A DNA stretch of 64,000 nt from Sulfitobacter delicatus (GCF_900102535.1 NZ_FNBP01000006.1:1-64000), one strand, 5' to 3'. Numbered from the stretch's first letter, positions 9,757-18,136 are shown. Translations and numbers: made by a program. The notes: generated from the letters alone by a model not told the origin.

Positions 9757-9915
9757 AATCTACCAGCGAGGGCCAAAAGGCACGTCAAAACTGCTTGAAG
9801 CCGCCGCCCGCCGCCACAGTTGGCTCTATTGAAAAGGGCCAGACCGTTGCACATGTGGAGCGGCCAACACGGTTGAACTGTCCCGCCAAATGCTGATCAA
9901 GAGCAAGGAGAAAAC

Positions 9916-11166
9916 ATGCGGTCCACGATCCTGCCATTGGTAACTTTGCTGCTCGGGTTTTCGCTTTTGCAGATGAGCAACGGGCTGCAAGGCACCCTGC
10001 TGGCCATTCGCGCGGGGCTTGAAGGTTTCGGCGGGACGGCGACTGGTCTGATCATGTCGGGCTTCTTTGCTGGGTTGAGCATCGGCTCCTTTGTGGCGCC
10101 CCGGTTGATCAGCAGCGTGGGGCATATCCGTACCTTTGCGGCCCTGGCGTCGGTCGCCTCCGCAGCGGCCCTGATGCATCTGGCATTCATCGATCCTTGG
10201 GTCTGGATCGCGGTGCGCTGCCTGACGGGTTTCGCCTTTGCCGGGTTGATTATCGTAACCGAAAGCTGGCTCAACGCCTCGGTCAGCTCCGCGCAGCGGG
10301 GCAAGCTTTTGGCCGTCTATGGCATGGTGGGAATGGCCTCTGGCGCGGCGGGTCAGTTTTTGCTGAACCTTGGAGATCCCGCAGAATTCACCCTCTTCGT
10401 CCTTGTTTCAATCGTTATGTCGCTGGCGCTGGTGCCCATCTCGCTCTCGCGCGTCGAAGGGCCGCGTTCGGAAGAGGCACAAGAACCACCTTCGCTGCGC
10501 AGGCTCTGGGGCTTGTCGCCCTATGGCGCCGTGGCCGCTGGCTTGGTGGGCGCATCTATCGGGACCTTCTACGGCCTTGCCCCCCTCTTCGCCCAGGAGA
10601 TGGACTACACCCAATCCCGGATCGCCCTGCTGATCGCCGCCTTCACCATCGGCGGGCTGCTGCTGCAGTTTCCGCTGGGTTGGATGTCGGACCGGATCAG
10701 CCGGCGGGGGCTGGGTGTCGGGCTTGCAGCGGCGGGCGGCTTTATGATGATGCTCACTTTACCGATCCCCGCCCCCTCAGGCAGCGTGCTTTTGGTTTTG
10801 GGTTTTGCGATTGGCGGCTTGGTACTGCCCGCGCAATCCATCGTCGTGGCCCATGTGAACGACCGCGCGCCGGGTTCGGCGGTGGTCGCGGTCTCCGGCG
10901 GGCTAGTGTTGATGCAGGGTATCGGCGCGGCAATCGGGCCGCTCTTGGCCGGGTGGCTGCTCGATGTCATGGGGCCACGCGGTCTACCGCTGGCGCTTGG
11001 TGGGTTTCAATTGGCCATTGTGGCTTGGGGCCTGCTGCGCATGACCCTGCGCAGCGATCCAGAGACGCAAGAACGCCACGGCGCGCCGCCGCTGACATCG
11101 AACTTCGTCGAAGGTGATCTCAGCCGGGAAGAACATGACCCCGGCAAAGAGACAGCGAGCGCTTAA
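9916..11166 (+). CDS. Major facilitator superfamily transporter (YcaD-like)
   Basis: 416 aa with about 12 hydrophobic spans. Its N-terminal span (LPLVTLLLGFSLLQMSNGLQ), a central acidic/polar linker (residues about 175-195, containing SEEAQEPPS), and the LGWMSDRISRRGLG loop resemble YcaD-type efflux proteins. The ATG at 9916 is well supported by GCAAGGAG 8 bases upstream. The last about 30 residues are charged and cytoplasmic. The TAA stop shares the palindrome TTAA (11163-11166) with the stop of convergent nadE. The 9757-9915 gap to the divergent adaptor gene must hold two promoters, but I see no clear boxes. The substrate is unknown. Confidence 0.9.
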   Translation: MRSTILPLVTLLLGFSLLQMSNGLQGTLLAIRAGLEGFGGTATGLIMSGFFAGLSIGSFVAPRLISSVGHIRTFAALASVASAAALMHLAFIDPWVWIAVRCLTGFAFAGLIIVTESWLNASVSSAQRGKLLAVYGMVGMASGAAGQFLLNLGDPAEFTLFVLVSIVMSLALVPISLSRVEGPRSEEAQEPPSLRRLWGLSPYGAVAAGLVGASIGTFYGLAPLFAQEMDYTQSRIALLIAAFTIGGLLLQFPLGWMSDRISRRGLGVGLAAAGGFMMMLTLPIPAPSGSVLLVLGFAIGGLVLPAQSIVVAHVNDRAPGSAVVAVSGGLVLMQGIGAAIGPLLAGWLLDVMGPRGLPLALGGFQLAIVAWGLLRMTLRSDPETQERHGAPPLTSNFVEGDLSREEHDPGKETASA

Positions 11167-13226
11167 CCCTTTGGCCAAGCCTCGGGAACGTTCTTGCGCA
11201 GCTCGTCTAGCCAAGGCGTCGCCACACTGTCGGAGGGCGCGCGCCAATCCCCGCGGGGGCTAAGCGCCCCGCCAGCGCTGACCTTTGGCCCGTTCGGCAG
11301 CGCCGAGCGCTTGAACTGGCTGGTGGCAAAGAAGCGGTGAAGGAATTTTTCCAGCCACGCCCGAATGGTCTGCAGGTCATAGGCATTGCGCTTGGTCCGC
11401 GGGAAACCGGCAGGCCACAGGCCCTGCTCTGCATCATGCCACGCTTGATAGGCCAAAAAGGCGACCTTCGACGGCGCCAGCCCGTAGCGCATCGTGTGGA
11501 ACAGGAAGAAGTCGTTGAGCTCATAGGGGCCAATCATCGACTCCGTGCTCTGGATTTTTTCATCCTCCCCGGCGGGCACAAGCTCGGGCGAAATTTCGGT
11601 GCCGAGGATGGCATCAAGCACGGCGTTGGTCTCAGGATCGAACTGATCGCTCTGGATGCTCCAGCGGATCAGATATTGGATGAGCGTCTTGGGCACGCCA
11701 GCGTTAACGGCATAGTGGCTCATCTGATCGCCGACTCCATAGGTGCACCAGCCAAGGGCCAGTTCACTCAAGTCGCCAGTACCAATGACAAAGCCTTTAC
11801 GCTGGTTCGCCAGCCGGAACAGATAGTCCGTGCGCAAGCCCGCCTGCACATTCTCAAAAGTGATGTCATAGACCGGTTCACCGCCAGAGAAGGGGTGATC
11901 CATATCTTCCAACATCTGCCGGGCGGCGGGGCGGATGTCGATCTCATCGGCGGTGATGCCCATGGCGCGCATCAACTTCCAAGCGTTAGATTTGGTGCCC
12001 TCGGAGGTCGCAAACCCCGGCATCGTATAGCCCAAAATGCGCTCCCGCGGGAGCCCCATGCGGTCGCAAGCCTTGGCCGCCACAATAAGTGCATGGGTTG
12101 AGTCCAGCCCGCCGGAAATGCCGATCACCATGGTCTCGCCCGGCGTCGCCTCAAACCGGCGGCGCAGGCCTTCAACCTGAATGTTGAACGCCTCGTAACA
12201 ATCCTGATCCAAATGGCTTTCGCGGTTCGGCACGTAGGGAAAGCGGCGCACAGGACGGATCAGACCGGCGGGCTCAAAATGCGGTTGGTGCTCAAACCGC
12301 ACCCGGCGGAACGCGGGTTCGCGGTGGCGCGAGGCATCGTGGAAACTCCCTGTGCGCATCCGCTCGGATTGGATACGCCCGCTGTCGATATCCGCAATGG
12401 TCAGTTCCGGCTCAAGCGGGAACCGCGTGGACTCTGCCATGAGGTCGCCCAACTCGTGGATCATCCCCTGCCCGTCCCAAGCCAGATCGGTGGTGCTCTC
12501 TCCCGGTCCGGCGGCTGAATAGACATAGGCCGCAAAGGCGCGCATCGACTGGGAGCGGCAGAGCAGATGGCGGTCCGACGACTTGCCGATCACGATGTTG
12601 GACGCCGAGAGGTTGGTCAGGATCAGCGCCCCGGCCAAGGCGGCCTCGGACGAAGGCGGCGAGGGGGTCCAGAGGTCTTCGCAAATCTCGGTGTGGAAAA
12701 TGAGGCCCGGCAGGTCCGTCGCCTCAAAGATCAGATCATCCCCAAAAGGCACGGTCTGGCCAGCGACGTTAATTTCCCCATCCGTGTCGCGGCCATGGGC
12801 AAACCAGCGTTTTTCGTAGAACTCACGATAATTCGGCAAGTAGGATTTCGGCACCACACCCAAAATCTGCCCGCGCGAGATCGCAATCGCACAGTTGTAG
12901 AGCCGCCCTTCCCGCCGCAGCGGTGCACCGATGAGCGTGACGGGTGTCAGATCAGCGCTGGCTTCGACAAGGGTGACGAGCGCCTCTTCCACCGCTGTTA
13001 GTAACGCGTCTTGCATGTGGAGATCGTCAATGGCGTAGGAGGAAAGGCAGAGTTCGGGGCAGACCAGCAGATCGACACGGGCCGCATCGGCGCGCTGCAT
13101 TTCTTCAAGCAGGCTGTCGCGGTTGAAAGAGACATCAGCCGGACGCACCCGAGGGGTGCTGGCGGCGACCCGAATGAAACCATGTTGGTGATAGGCTGCG
13201 AAATTTGCCTGGCCGGTGGTGCTCAT
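11163..13226 (-). CDS. nadE: Glutamine-dependent NAD(+) synthetase
   Basis: 687 aa with two domains. The N-terminal nitrilase-like glutaminase has the catalytic triad E58 (in LLVCPELC), K127 (in VVPKSYL) and C182 (in HTEICEDLW). The C-terminal synthetase has the pyrophosphate loop SGGLDST at 371-377. It amidates nicotinic acid adenine dinucleotide to NAD, with ammonia channelled from glutamine. The length fits the long, octamer-forming type known from mycobacteria. It overlaps the upstream pncC by ATGA (13223-13226), so the two genes of pyridine-nucleotide salvage are translated together. Confidence 0.95.
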   Translation of the reverse strand: MSTTGQANFAAYHQHGFIRVAASTPRVRPADVSFNRDSLLEEMQRADAARVDLLVCPELCLSSYAIDDLHMQDALLTAVEEALVTLVEASADLTPVTLIGAPLRREGRLYNCAIAISRGQILGVVPKSYLPNYREFYEKRWFAHGRDTDGEINVAGQTVPFGDDLIFEATDLPGLIFHTEICEDLWTPSPPSSEAALAGALILTNLSASNIVIGKSSDRHLLCRSQSMRAFAAYVYSAAGPGESTTDLAWDGQGMIHELGDLMAESTRFPLEPELTIADIDSGRIQSERMRTGSFHDASRHREPAFRRVRFEHQPHFEPAGLIRPVRRFPYVPNRESHLDQDCYEAFNIQVEGLRRRFEATPGETMVIGISGGLDSTHALIVAAKACDRMGLPRERILGYTMPGFATSEGTKSNAWKLMRAMGITADEIDIRPAARQMLEDMDHPFSGGEPVYDITFENVQAGLRTDYLFRLANQRKGFVIGTGDLSELALGWCTYGVGDQMSHYAVNAGVPKTLIQYLIRWSIQSDQFDPETNAVLDAILGTEISPELVPAGEDEKIQSTESMIGPYELNDFFLFHTMRYGLAPSKVAFLAYQAWHDAEQGLWPAGFPRTKRNAYDLQTIRAWLEKFLHRFFATSQFKRSALPNGPKVSAGGALSPRGDWRAPSDSVATPWLDELRKNVPEAWPKG

Positions 13227-13711
13227 GCCAATGTCTCCTCCAACATTTCCAATATCGTCTCAAGGCTGCGCTGTCGGATCGGGTCGCGCCCGATCACGCC
13301 AAAAGACCTGACCCGATGAACCGTGTTCCGACCTAGACGTGCAAGCGCAAAATGTACAAGCCCCTCTTCGTCATCCTCCCCCGCCGGGCCCGCGAAACCG
13401 GTGGTGGAAACGGCAATATCCGCGCCCGAACGCATCATAGCTCCCTCAGCCATCGCACGCGCAACCTGTTCCGAAACCGCGCCGCATTGCGCCAACATCT
13501 GTTGATCGACGCCGAGCAGTTCGTGTTTCGCCGGATCAGTATAGGTGACAAAGCCACGTTCAAAGGCGTGGGAGCATCCTTCGATATCGGTCAGTTGAGC
13601 GGCGACCAGTCCCCCGGTGCAGCTTTCCGCAGTGGTGACCTTTAGCTCCCGGTCGCAAAGCTTCTGCAAAACAGTCTTGGCACGCCTCGCCAGTTCTTCT
13701 TCCGACAACAT
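13223..13711 (-). CDS. pncC: Nicotinamide-nucleotide amidohydrolase (stand-alone CinA C-terminal domain)
   Basis: 162 aa, the length of single-domain PncC proteins. The family motif TAESCTGGLVAAQL is near residue 20, followed by AVSTTGFAGPAG in place of the usual VTGIAGP. PncC deamidates NMN to nicotinate mononucleotide, which re-enters NAD synthesis through NadD and NadE, so its overlap with nadE makes biochemical sense. The start at 13711 (ATG after TTAGGGAT) is preferred for length. An ATG at 13726 would add five residues (MGIRD). A GGAAC-N16-GGTT element lies upstream at 13760-13784. Confidence 0.88.
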   Translation of the reverse strand: MLSEEELARRAKTVLQKLCDRELKVTTAESCTGGLVAAQLTDIEGCSHAFERGFVTYTDPAKHELLGVDQQMLAQCGAVSEQVARAMAEGAMMRSGADIAVSTTGFAGPAGEDDEEGLVHFALARLGRNTVHRVRSFGVIGRDPIRQRSLETILEMLEETLA

Positions 13712-13759
13712 ATCCCTAATTCCCATCCCCGAAACTGTCTGAGGTCTATAATAGCGAAT

Positions 13760-13784
13760 TAACCCTCTGCCATTGCAGCGGTTC
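13760..13784 (-). promoter_or_regulatory. Weak candidate stress-sigma promoter upstream of pncC-nadE
   Basis: Read on the minus strand: GGAAC (13784-13780), a 16-base spacer, then GGTT (13763-13760), 48 bases before the preferred pncC start. The -35 box matches the EcfG consensus; the -10 box has G instead of C at its first position. A sigma-70-like TATTAT also lies nearby, so this assignment is tentative. Confidence 0.35.
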
Positions 13785-13868
13785 CGACGGTGGTGCGCAG
13801 ATTGACCCTCCCCGCCCGCCTGCATAGGGTTTGGAAAACAATGCCGATGCCAGAGGGACCAGAACCAC

Positions 13869-14498
13869 ATGATTGATCTTTATACTTGGACCACTCCGAA
13901 CGGCCGCAAGGTCTCTATCCTGCTCGAAGAGCTAGGCATCGACTACAAGGTTCACGCCATCAACATCGGCAAGGACGAACAGTTCAGCCCGGATTTCCTT
14001 AAGATCAGCCCGAACAACAAAATCCCCGCCATTGAGGACCATGAGACGGGCGTACGCCTGATGGAATCCGGCGCGATCATGTGGTATCTGGCGGAGAAAC
14101 ATGGCCGCTTTCTGCCCGAGGGCCAGACCGCACGGGCCGAGGTGATGCAATGGCTCATGTGGCAAATGGGTGGCTTTGGCCCCATGGCCGGACAGGCCCA
14201 TCACTTCCTCCACTTCAACCCCGGCAAAGCGGCCTATGCCGAAGAACGCTTTGCGGGCGAGGTGAAGCGGCTCTATTCCGTATTGGACAAACAGCTAGAG
14301 GGGCAGGATTATATCTGCGGCGCGTATAGCATCGCTGATATGGCCTGCTGGCCCTGGGCCTCGCGCTATGAATGGCAGCAGATTGACCTTGCCGACTATC
14401 CGAACGTGCGCCGTTGGTACCAGCAATTGCGGGCGCGTGAAGCGGTGCAAAAAGGTTATCATGTGCCTAAGGTGATGGGCGAAATCCCAGAGGGCTGA
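13869..14498 (+). CDS. Glutathione S-transferase, YfcG/YghU-like
   Basis: 209 aa. The N-terminal thioredoxin-fold domain (residues 1-80) begins with IDLYTWTTPNGRKVSILLEE, where the Thr-Pro-Asn turn is typical of the YfcG/nu-class disulfide-bond oxidoreductases. It continues with the cis-proline motif SPNNKIPAIED and the ESGAIMWYLAEK helix. The all-helical C-terminal domain follows. It likely uses glutathione or glutathione disulfide for reductase chemistry in the cytoplasm. The gene is divergent from pncC and is followed by a candidate terminator. Confidence 0.9.
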   Translation: MIDLYTWTTPNGRKVSILLEELGIDYKVHAINIGKDEQFSPDFLKISPNNKIPAIEDHETGVRLMESGAIMWYLAEKHGRFLPEGQTARAEVMQWLMWQMGGFGPMAGQAHHFLHFNPGKAAYAEERFAGEVKRLYSVLDKQLEGQDYICGAYSIADMACWPWASRYEWQQIDLADYPNVRRWYQQLRAREAVQKGYHVPKVMGEIPEG

Positions 14499-14552
14499 CA
14501 CGGGCCCCCATACCCCTTTCTACAGAAAAGAACCTCAGACCTAAGCCCCCCT

Positions 14553-14654
14553 TTCCCTGCAACCTACAGGTTTCAGGGAACCATTTCCCTGTCCGAAAGG
14601 TTGCTTTTTTCGAGAGCCGTTCTGCAAGCAACTCGCTTTTGTACAGAACGGCTC
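14553..14654 (+). promoter_or_regulatory. Structured leader with alternative hairpins upstream of the ACAD/PIG-L/NodS/GT2 operon
   Basis: In the 230-base gap 14499-14728 four stems can be drawn. Stem A pairs 14553-14564 with 14569-14580 (TTCCCTG...CAGGGAA plus AACC/GGTT, loop TACA, one mismatch). Stem B pairs CAGGGAA (14574-14580) with TTCCCTG (14585-14591), loop CCAT. Stem C pairs 14579-14587 with 14595-14602 and precedes a six-T run. Stem D is a perfect 11-bp repeat, GAGCCGTTCTG (14614-14624) with CAGAACGGCTC (14644-14654). B excludes both A and C, the geometry of an attenuator. A GGAAC-N17-GGTT string (14577-14602) also lies here. It could equally be just the gst terminator plus an operator. 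Confidence 0.5.
14579..14610 (+). terminator. Candidate intrinsic terminator after the GST gene (or attenuator)
   Basis: AACC-A-TTTC (14579-14587) pairs with GAAAGGTT (14595-14602) with one bulged A and a seven-base loop, followed by GC and six T (14605-14610). It is moderately stable. It lies 80 bases after the gst stop. Confidence 0.5.
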
Positions 14655-14678
14655 AAGTCAAAGGATAGGGAGTGAGAT

Positions 14679-14732
14679 GTGACGCTTGAACTGGTGAAGG
14701 CACCCTATGAAGCGCACTGGGTTGGGCGATGA
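14679..14732 (+). other. Possible 17-codon upstream reading frame coupled to the ACAD-like gene
   Basis: A GTG at 14679 follows AGGATAGGGAG, the best Shine-Dalgarno in this region. It opens a 17-codon frame ending at TGA 14730-14732, which overlaps the ATG of the next gene (ATGA at 14729). The downstream gene itself lacks a good ribosome-binding site, so a translated leader peptide feeding it by termination-reinitiation is plausible. There is no homology evidence. Confidence 0.3.
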
Positions 14733-15829
14733 ACAGCGCGGCTCGTTTTCCTCTTTTCCCTCCTGCCGAGGAGTCCAACGCGGCTCTTTCCGATGCGGCC
14801 CAAGATCAACTGTTAGACCGCGCCGCCGATGAAGAGCGGGGCGAACAGCCGATCGGCGGCTCCATAGATATCTTGCGGCAAGAAGGTCTGATGCGCCAAG
14901 ACGGCGCGACTGATCCACAGACAACCTACAAAGCGCTGACGCAAATCGGGGCGACCAATCTCGGCGTGGGGCGCCTTTGGGAAGGTCATGTCAACGCACT
15001 GCGTTTGATCCGGCTTTATGGTTCTGCATCGCAGCAGAAAACCGCAGAAGGTCTCATCACTTCCGATGCACTCTTTGGTGTTTGGGGTGCCGACGGGTCG
15101 ACGCCTGTTACACTTGACGCTGAAACCGGCACGCTCCAAGGCGAGAAGCTTTTTGCCTCCGGTCTGGGCACCGTCACCCATGCGCTTGTAACGGCAAACG
15201 CTGGTCCCGAGGCACAGCTTATCCTAATCGACGTCCGCGACATAGAACGGGCCGATGCGTCACAATGGGACATGTTAGGCATGCGGGCGACGGCGTCAGG
15301 TAAATACGACTTCTCCGGATTGACGGTTGGCGAAGGCGATCTGATTGGGGCGCCTGGCGACTATCTACGCGAACCGCATTTTGTCGGCGGCGTCTGGCGT
15401 ATCGCTGCCCTCCAAGCGGGGGCCTCGGCAGGGTTGCTTGGCGCAGCGGCCAAGCAATTGCGGAACATGGAGAGGTTAGAAGCGGAAGCGCAGAAGGCAC
15501 GGTTGATGCAGGTCCTGATGCGCGTGTGGGCAGGGATGGCGCTGGTTGAGCGAGCGGCCACAGCAGCCCAGTCGAACGCTTTTTCCCCAGACACGCTCGT
15601 CGCCAATGCTATCGCGGCACGGCTTTATACCGAGGAAGTGGGTCTGGACGCGATAAATGCTGTCGAACAGAGCCTCGGCCTGCGGCACTTCACCCAGAAC
15701 TCGGAGACAGGGCGCATGGCGCGCGATCTCTCTGTCTATCTGCGTCAGGCGGCCCGCGATGCTTTCCTGCAGCGCGCAGCCACACACGCCCTTTCACAGG
15801 ATGACGGGCTCTGGGGAGTGTTCAAGTGA
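14729..15829 (+). CDS. Acyl-CoA-dehydrogenase-like flavoprotein, first gene of an uncharacterised cluster
   Basis: 366 aa with the acyl-CoA dehydrogenase fold order: helical N-terminal part, a central beta domain with FGVWGADG and a WDMLGMRATASGKYDF strand (the family's WxxxGMRxTxS motif, about residues 180-195), then a C-terminal helical bundle. The YEGT-type catalytic-base motif of ordinary acyl-CoA dehydrogenases is not evident; the C-terminus instead has GRMARDLSVYLRQAARDA, more like flavin-dependent hydroxylase relatives. The reaction is therefore uncertain. It overlaps the next gene by GTGA. The context (deacetylase, methyltransferase, glycosyltransferase) suggests modification of an amino-sugar-containing product. 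Confidence 0.82.
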   Translation: MNSAARFPLFPPAEESNAALSDAAQDQLLDRAADEERGEQPIGGSIDILRQEGLMRQDGATDPQTTYKALTQIGATNLGVGRLWEGHVNALRLIRLYGSASQQKTAEGLITSDALFGVWGADGSTPVTLDAETGTLQGEKLFASGLGTVTHALVTANAGPEAQLILIDVRDIERADASQWDMLGMRATASGKYDFSGLTVGEGDLIGAPGDYLREPHFVGGVWRIAALQAGASAGLLGAAAKQLRNMERLEAEAQKARLMQVLMRVWAGMALVERAATAAQSNAFSPDTLVANAIAARLYTEEVGLDAINAVEQSLGLRHFTQNSETGRMARDLSVYLRQAARDAFLQRAATHALSQDDGLWGVFK

Positions 15830-16527
15830 CCGCTACGCCGCCAATTGCCGCCGAAATCCTTGCAGGAGACGAGAAGATCCTCGTCCTCGCGCCCCATCCT
15901 GACGATGAATCCCTCGCCTGCGGCGGCTTGCTGGCCAATGCCTTTGCCGGCGCAGGCGCACATGTCGTTTGCATGACGGACGGCAGCGCCAGCCATCCCG
16001 GCTCAAACGACTGGCCAGCAGATAAGCTGGCAGAGAAGCGCCGCGAAGAACTGCAAGAAGCGCTCATTCTTTTGGGAGGCACTGCAGTAAATCTTACATG
16101 GCTCGGCCTGCCCGACAGCCAGCTTCACGAGGTAGACGCCGAGGAGATTGTTGTTCGGTTAGAAGAAGTCATTGAGCGCGAGCAGGTACGCCATGTCTTC
16201 GTGCCCGCGCAGGAAGACAAACATTGCGACCATAAGACCACTGCGCGGATCGCGGGCATTTTGCGGGCACGTCGGCCGGATATCCAATTCTACAGCTATC
16301 CCGTTTGGTCCCGTTGGGACGACCCAGACTTTGCAAGTTGCGCCGCTTCCCATCGGGCGGTGATGCTAGACAATGCTACAGCCGCGGCCCGCAAACGGGC
16401 AGCGATTTCCGCACACCGCAGCCAATTGGGTGAGGTCGTGAAAGACGACCCCGAAGGCTTCGTCTTACCTGCTGGGTTCGTGGAGAAATTCGTGGGCGAG
16501 AGCGAGATTTTTTGGAGGATGCCGTGA
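15826..16527 (+). CDS. PIG-L family deacetylase (LmbE-like)
   Basis: 233 aa. The zinc-binding signature APHPDDESLACGG occurs at about residues 23-35, and the third ligand region HCDHKTTARI near residue 130. Family members remove N-acetyl groups from GlcNAc-containing substrates such as GlcNAc-PI, GlcNAc-inositol or lipid-linked sugars. The GTG start lies inside a GTGA overlap with the upstream gene. The TGA overlaps the next ATG (TGATG). There is no signal peptide, so it acts in the cytoplasm, probably on the product of the neighbouring glycosyltransferase; the substrate is not known. Confidence 0.9.
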   Translation: MTATPPIAAEILAGDEKILVLAPHPDDESLACGGLLANAFAGAGAHVVCMTDGSASHPGSNDWPADKLAEKRREELQEALILLGGTAVNLTWLGLPDSQLHEVDAEEIVVRLEEVIEREQVRHVFVPAQEDKHCDHKTTARIAGILRARRPDIQFYSYPVWSRWDDPDFASCAASHRAVMLDNATAAARKRAAISAHRSQLGEVVKDDPEGFVLPAGFVEKFVGESEIFWRMP

Positions 16528-17090
16528 TGGGCGTGGGCTTGGATCACCTTCAGGGGCTTTACGCAGACACTTCTGACCCTTGGGGGTTCGCAGAAAGCGC
16601 CTATGAGCAAAGCAAGTTCGCCGCGACCCGCACAGCCCTGTCAAAAAGTGGCTATCGGTCGGCCTTTGAATTAGGATGTGGCAATGGCGAGCTTGCCGCC
16701 CATCTCAGCGATATCTGCGCGCGCTATACCGGAATGGACGCCATCGCTACGGCGCTACGGGCAGCACGTGAACGTGTACCAGATGCGCGGTTTGTTCAGG
16801 GGTTTTACCCCGGTCCCCTGCCAGAGGGTGATTTCGACCTGCTGATCCTTTCCGAAGTACTCTATTTTCTCGACCCCGCCGGATTGACCCAACTCGCGCA
16901 GGATATCTCCACGCGTTGGGGCGATGCGGAAATCCTCTGCGTGACTTGGCTTGGCCCAACCGGAAACCCTCTGCAGGGAAAAGAAGCGCTGCGGATATTC
17001 ACCGCCGCTTTGCCTGACCATGCGTTCACCTGCGTGACCAAGACTGAAGACTACCGGATCGACCGCGGGCTGACGGAGGTATCCCAATGA
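16527..17090 (+). CDS. SAM-dependent methyltransferase, NodS-like
   Basis: 187 aa. The N-terminal DPWGFAESAYEQSKFAAT motif is characteristic of the NodS family, whose founding member N-methylates the deacetylated chito-oligosaccharide of rhizobial Nod factors. SAM motif I reads FELGCGNGELA (about residues 46-56), with an acidic residue ending the next strand (GMDA). The ATG at 16527 has a good GGAGG nine bases upstream and overlaps the PIG-L stop. An earlier in-frame ATG at 16512 is not needed. It probably acts after the deacetylase, on a freed amine, but this is inference from the NodS precedent. Confidence 0.88.
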   Translation: MGVGLDHLQGLYADTSDPWGFAESAYEQSKFAATRTALSKSGYRSAFELGCGNGELAAHLSDICARYTGMDAIATALRAARERVPDARFVQGFYPGPLPEGDFDLLILSEVLYFLDPAGLTQLAQDISTRWGDAEILCVTWLGPTGNPLQGKEALRIFTAALPDHAFTCVTKTEDYRIDRGLTEVSQ

Positions 17091-18109
17091 GTTTCGCGCG
17101 TTGCATAGACACTGCCATCGTGATCCCCGCCCGCGATGAGGCTGAGCGCATTGCGCATTGTCTTGATGCGCTTGCACCACAATGCAGCGAACGGGTGCAG
17201 GTTATTCTCGTCGTAAACAACACCGGCGACGATACTGCCGAGATCGCCAATGCTGCCGCAACGGCGCTGCACATCAACCTACACGTTCTTAACGTGGCCT
17301 ACCCGGCGCAACGCGGCGTGGGCGAGGCGCGGCGCTTGGGTGGATCGGAGGCGCTGCGCAGCCTGCCCCATCTAAACCATATCCTTACAACCGATGCCGA
17401 TTGCCGGGTCGCGCCGGATTGGGTGGCGCGAAACCTATATCATTTGCAAGAGGCGGATGCAGTCTGCGGCAAAGTTGATTTACACCCCGGCGAGACCGCT
17501 TGGCTCGCGGGGCTGGATAAGAGCCTGCAGGATATCGAAGACACCTACCGCGGCTTGGTTCAAGAAGCATTTGCGCGCTACGGGTCAAACTGCACTGATC
17601 TGCGCGGCAGCCATGGGCAGACCCCCGGTGCGAGCCTCGGCTTTACCCGGTCGGCCTATGTCGCGACAGGCGGGTTTGAACCGATCCCCTGCGGCGAAGA
17701 TCGCCAAATCATTCGCACACTGCGGAGCTTGGGGCGGCGGGTGCGCCACGCAAGCGATATCCGCGTTGCTGCATCCTGTCGTCTTACCGGACGTGCGGCG
17801 GGTGGCATGGCGGATACTTTGCGCGCGCGATTGTCAGGTGACAATTACGCGGCGGATGACTGTCTACCACGCGCTGATGACCTGATCCACCAAATCCGCA
17901 GCGGCGCAGTTCCAAGTTGGCCCCCGCAGCTCGCCCCCGGCGATTGCGTACCGGCGCGCGACCTTCCTGCCCATTGCAACAAACTACGTAGGTTTCTTGC
18001 AGCCGCTGTGCCCGCGAATGCCGCGGCAATGCCACCCAAGAGTCCGACGCAGAGCCTCACGTCGTCGGCCCAGCAGCCAATTTATGCCGCTCCTTCAACA
18101 GATGGCTGA
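17087..18109 (+). CDS. Glycosyltransferase family 2
   Basis: 340 aa, GT-A fold. The nucleotide-binding start is IDTAIVIPARDEAERIAHCL, the metal-binding DxD-like motif is TTDADCRV near residue 103, and GEDRQIIRTLRS (about residue 203) is in the position of the catalytic acidic/ED motif. There are no membrane spans, so it is soluble or peripheral. The last about 75 residues are Pro/Ala/Ser-rich and low in complexity. It overlaps the methyltransferase by ATGA and is the last gene of the four-gene cluster. Donor and acceptor sugars are unknown. Confidence 0.88.
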   Translation: MSFARCIDTAIVIPARDEAERIAHCLDALAPQCSERVQVILVVNNTGDDTAEIANAAATALHINLHVLNVAYPAQRGVGEARRLGGSEALRSLPHLNHILTTDADCRVAPDWVARNLYHLQEADAVCGKVDLHPGETAWLAGLDKSLQDIEDTYRGLVQEAFARYGSNCTDLRGSHGQTPGASLGFTRSAYVATGGFEPIPCGEDRQIIRTLRSLGRRVRHASDIRVAASCRLTGRAAGGMADTLRARLSGDNYAADDCLPRADDLIHQIRSGAVPSWPPQLAPGDCVPARDLPAHCNKLRRFLAAAVPANAAAMPPKSPTQSLTSSAQQPIYAAPSTDG

Positions 18110-18136
18110 CCAGCGGTCTGTTTCTCAGAAAACCGG

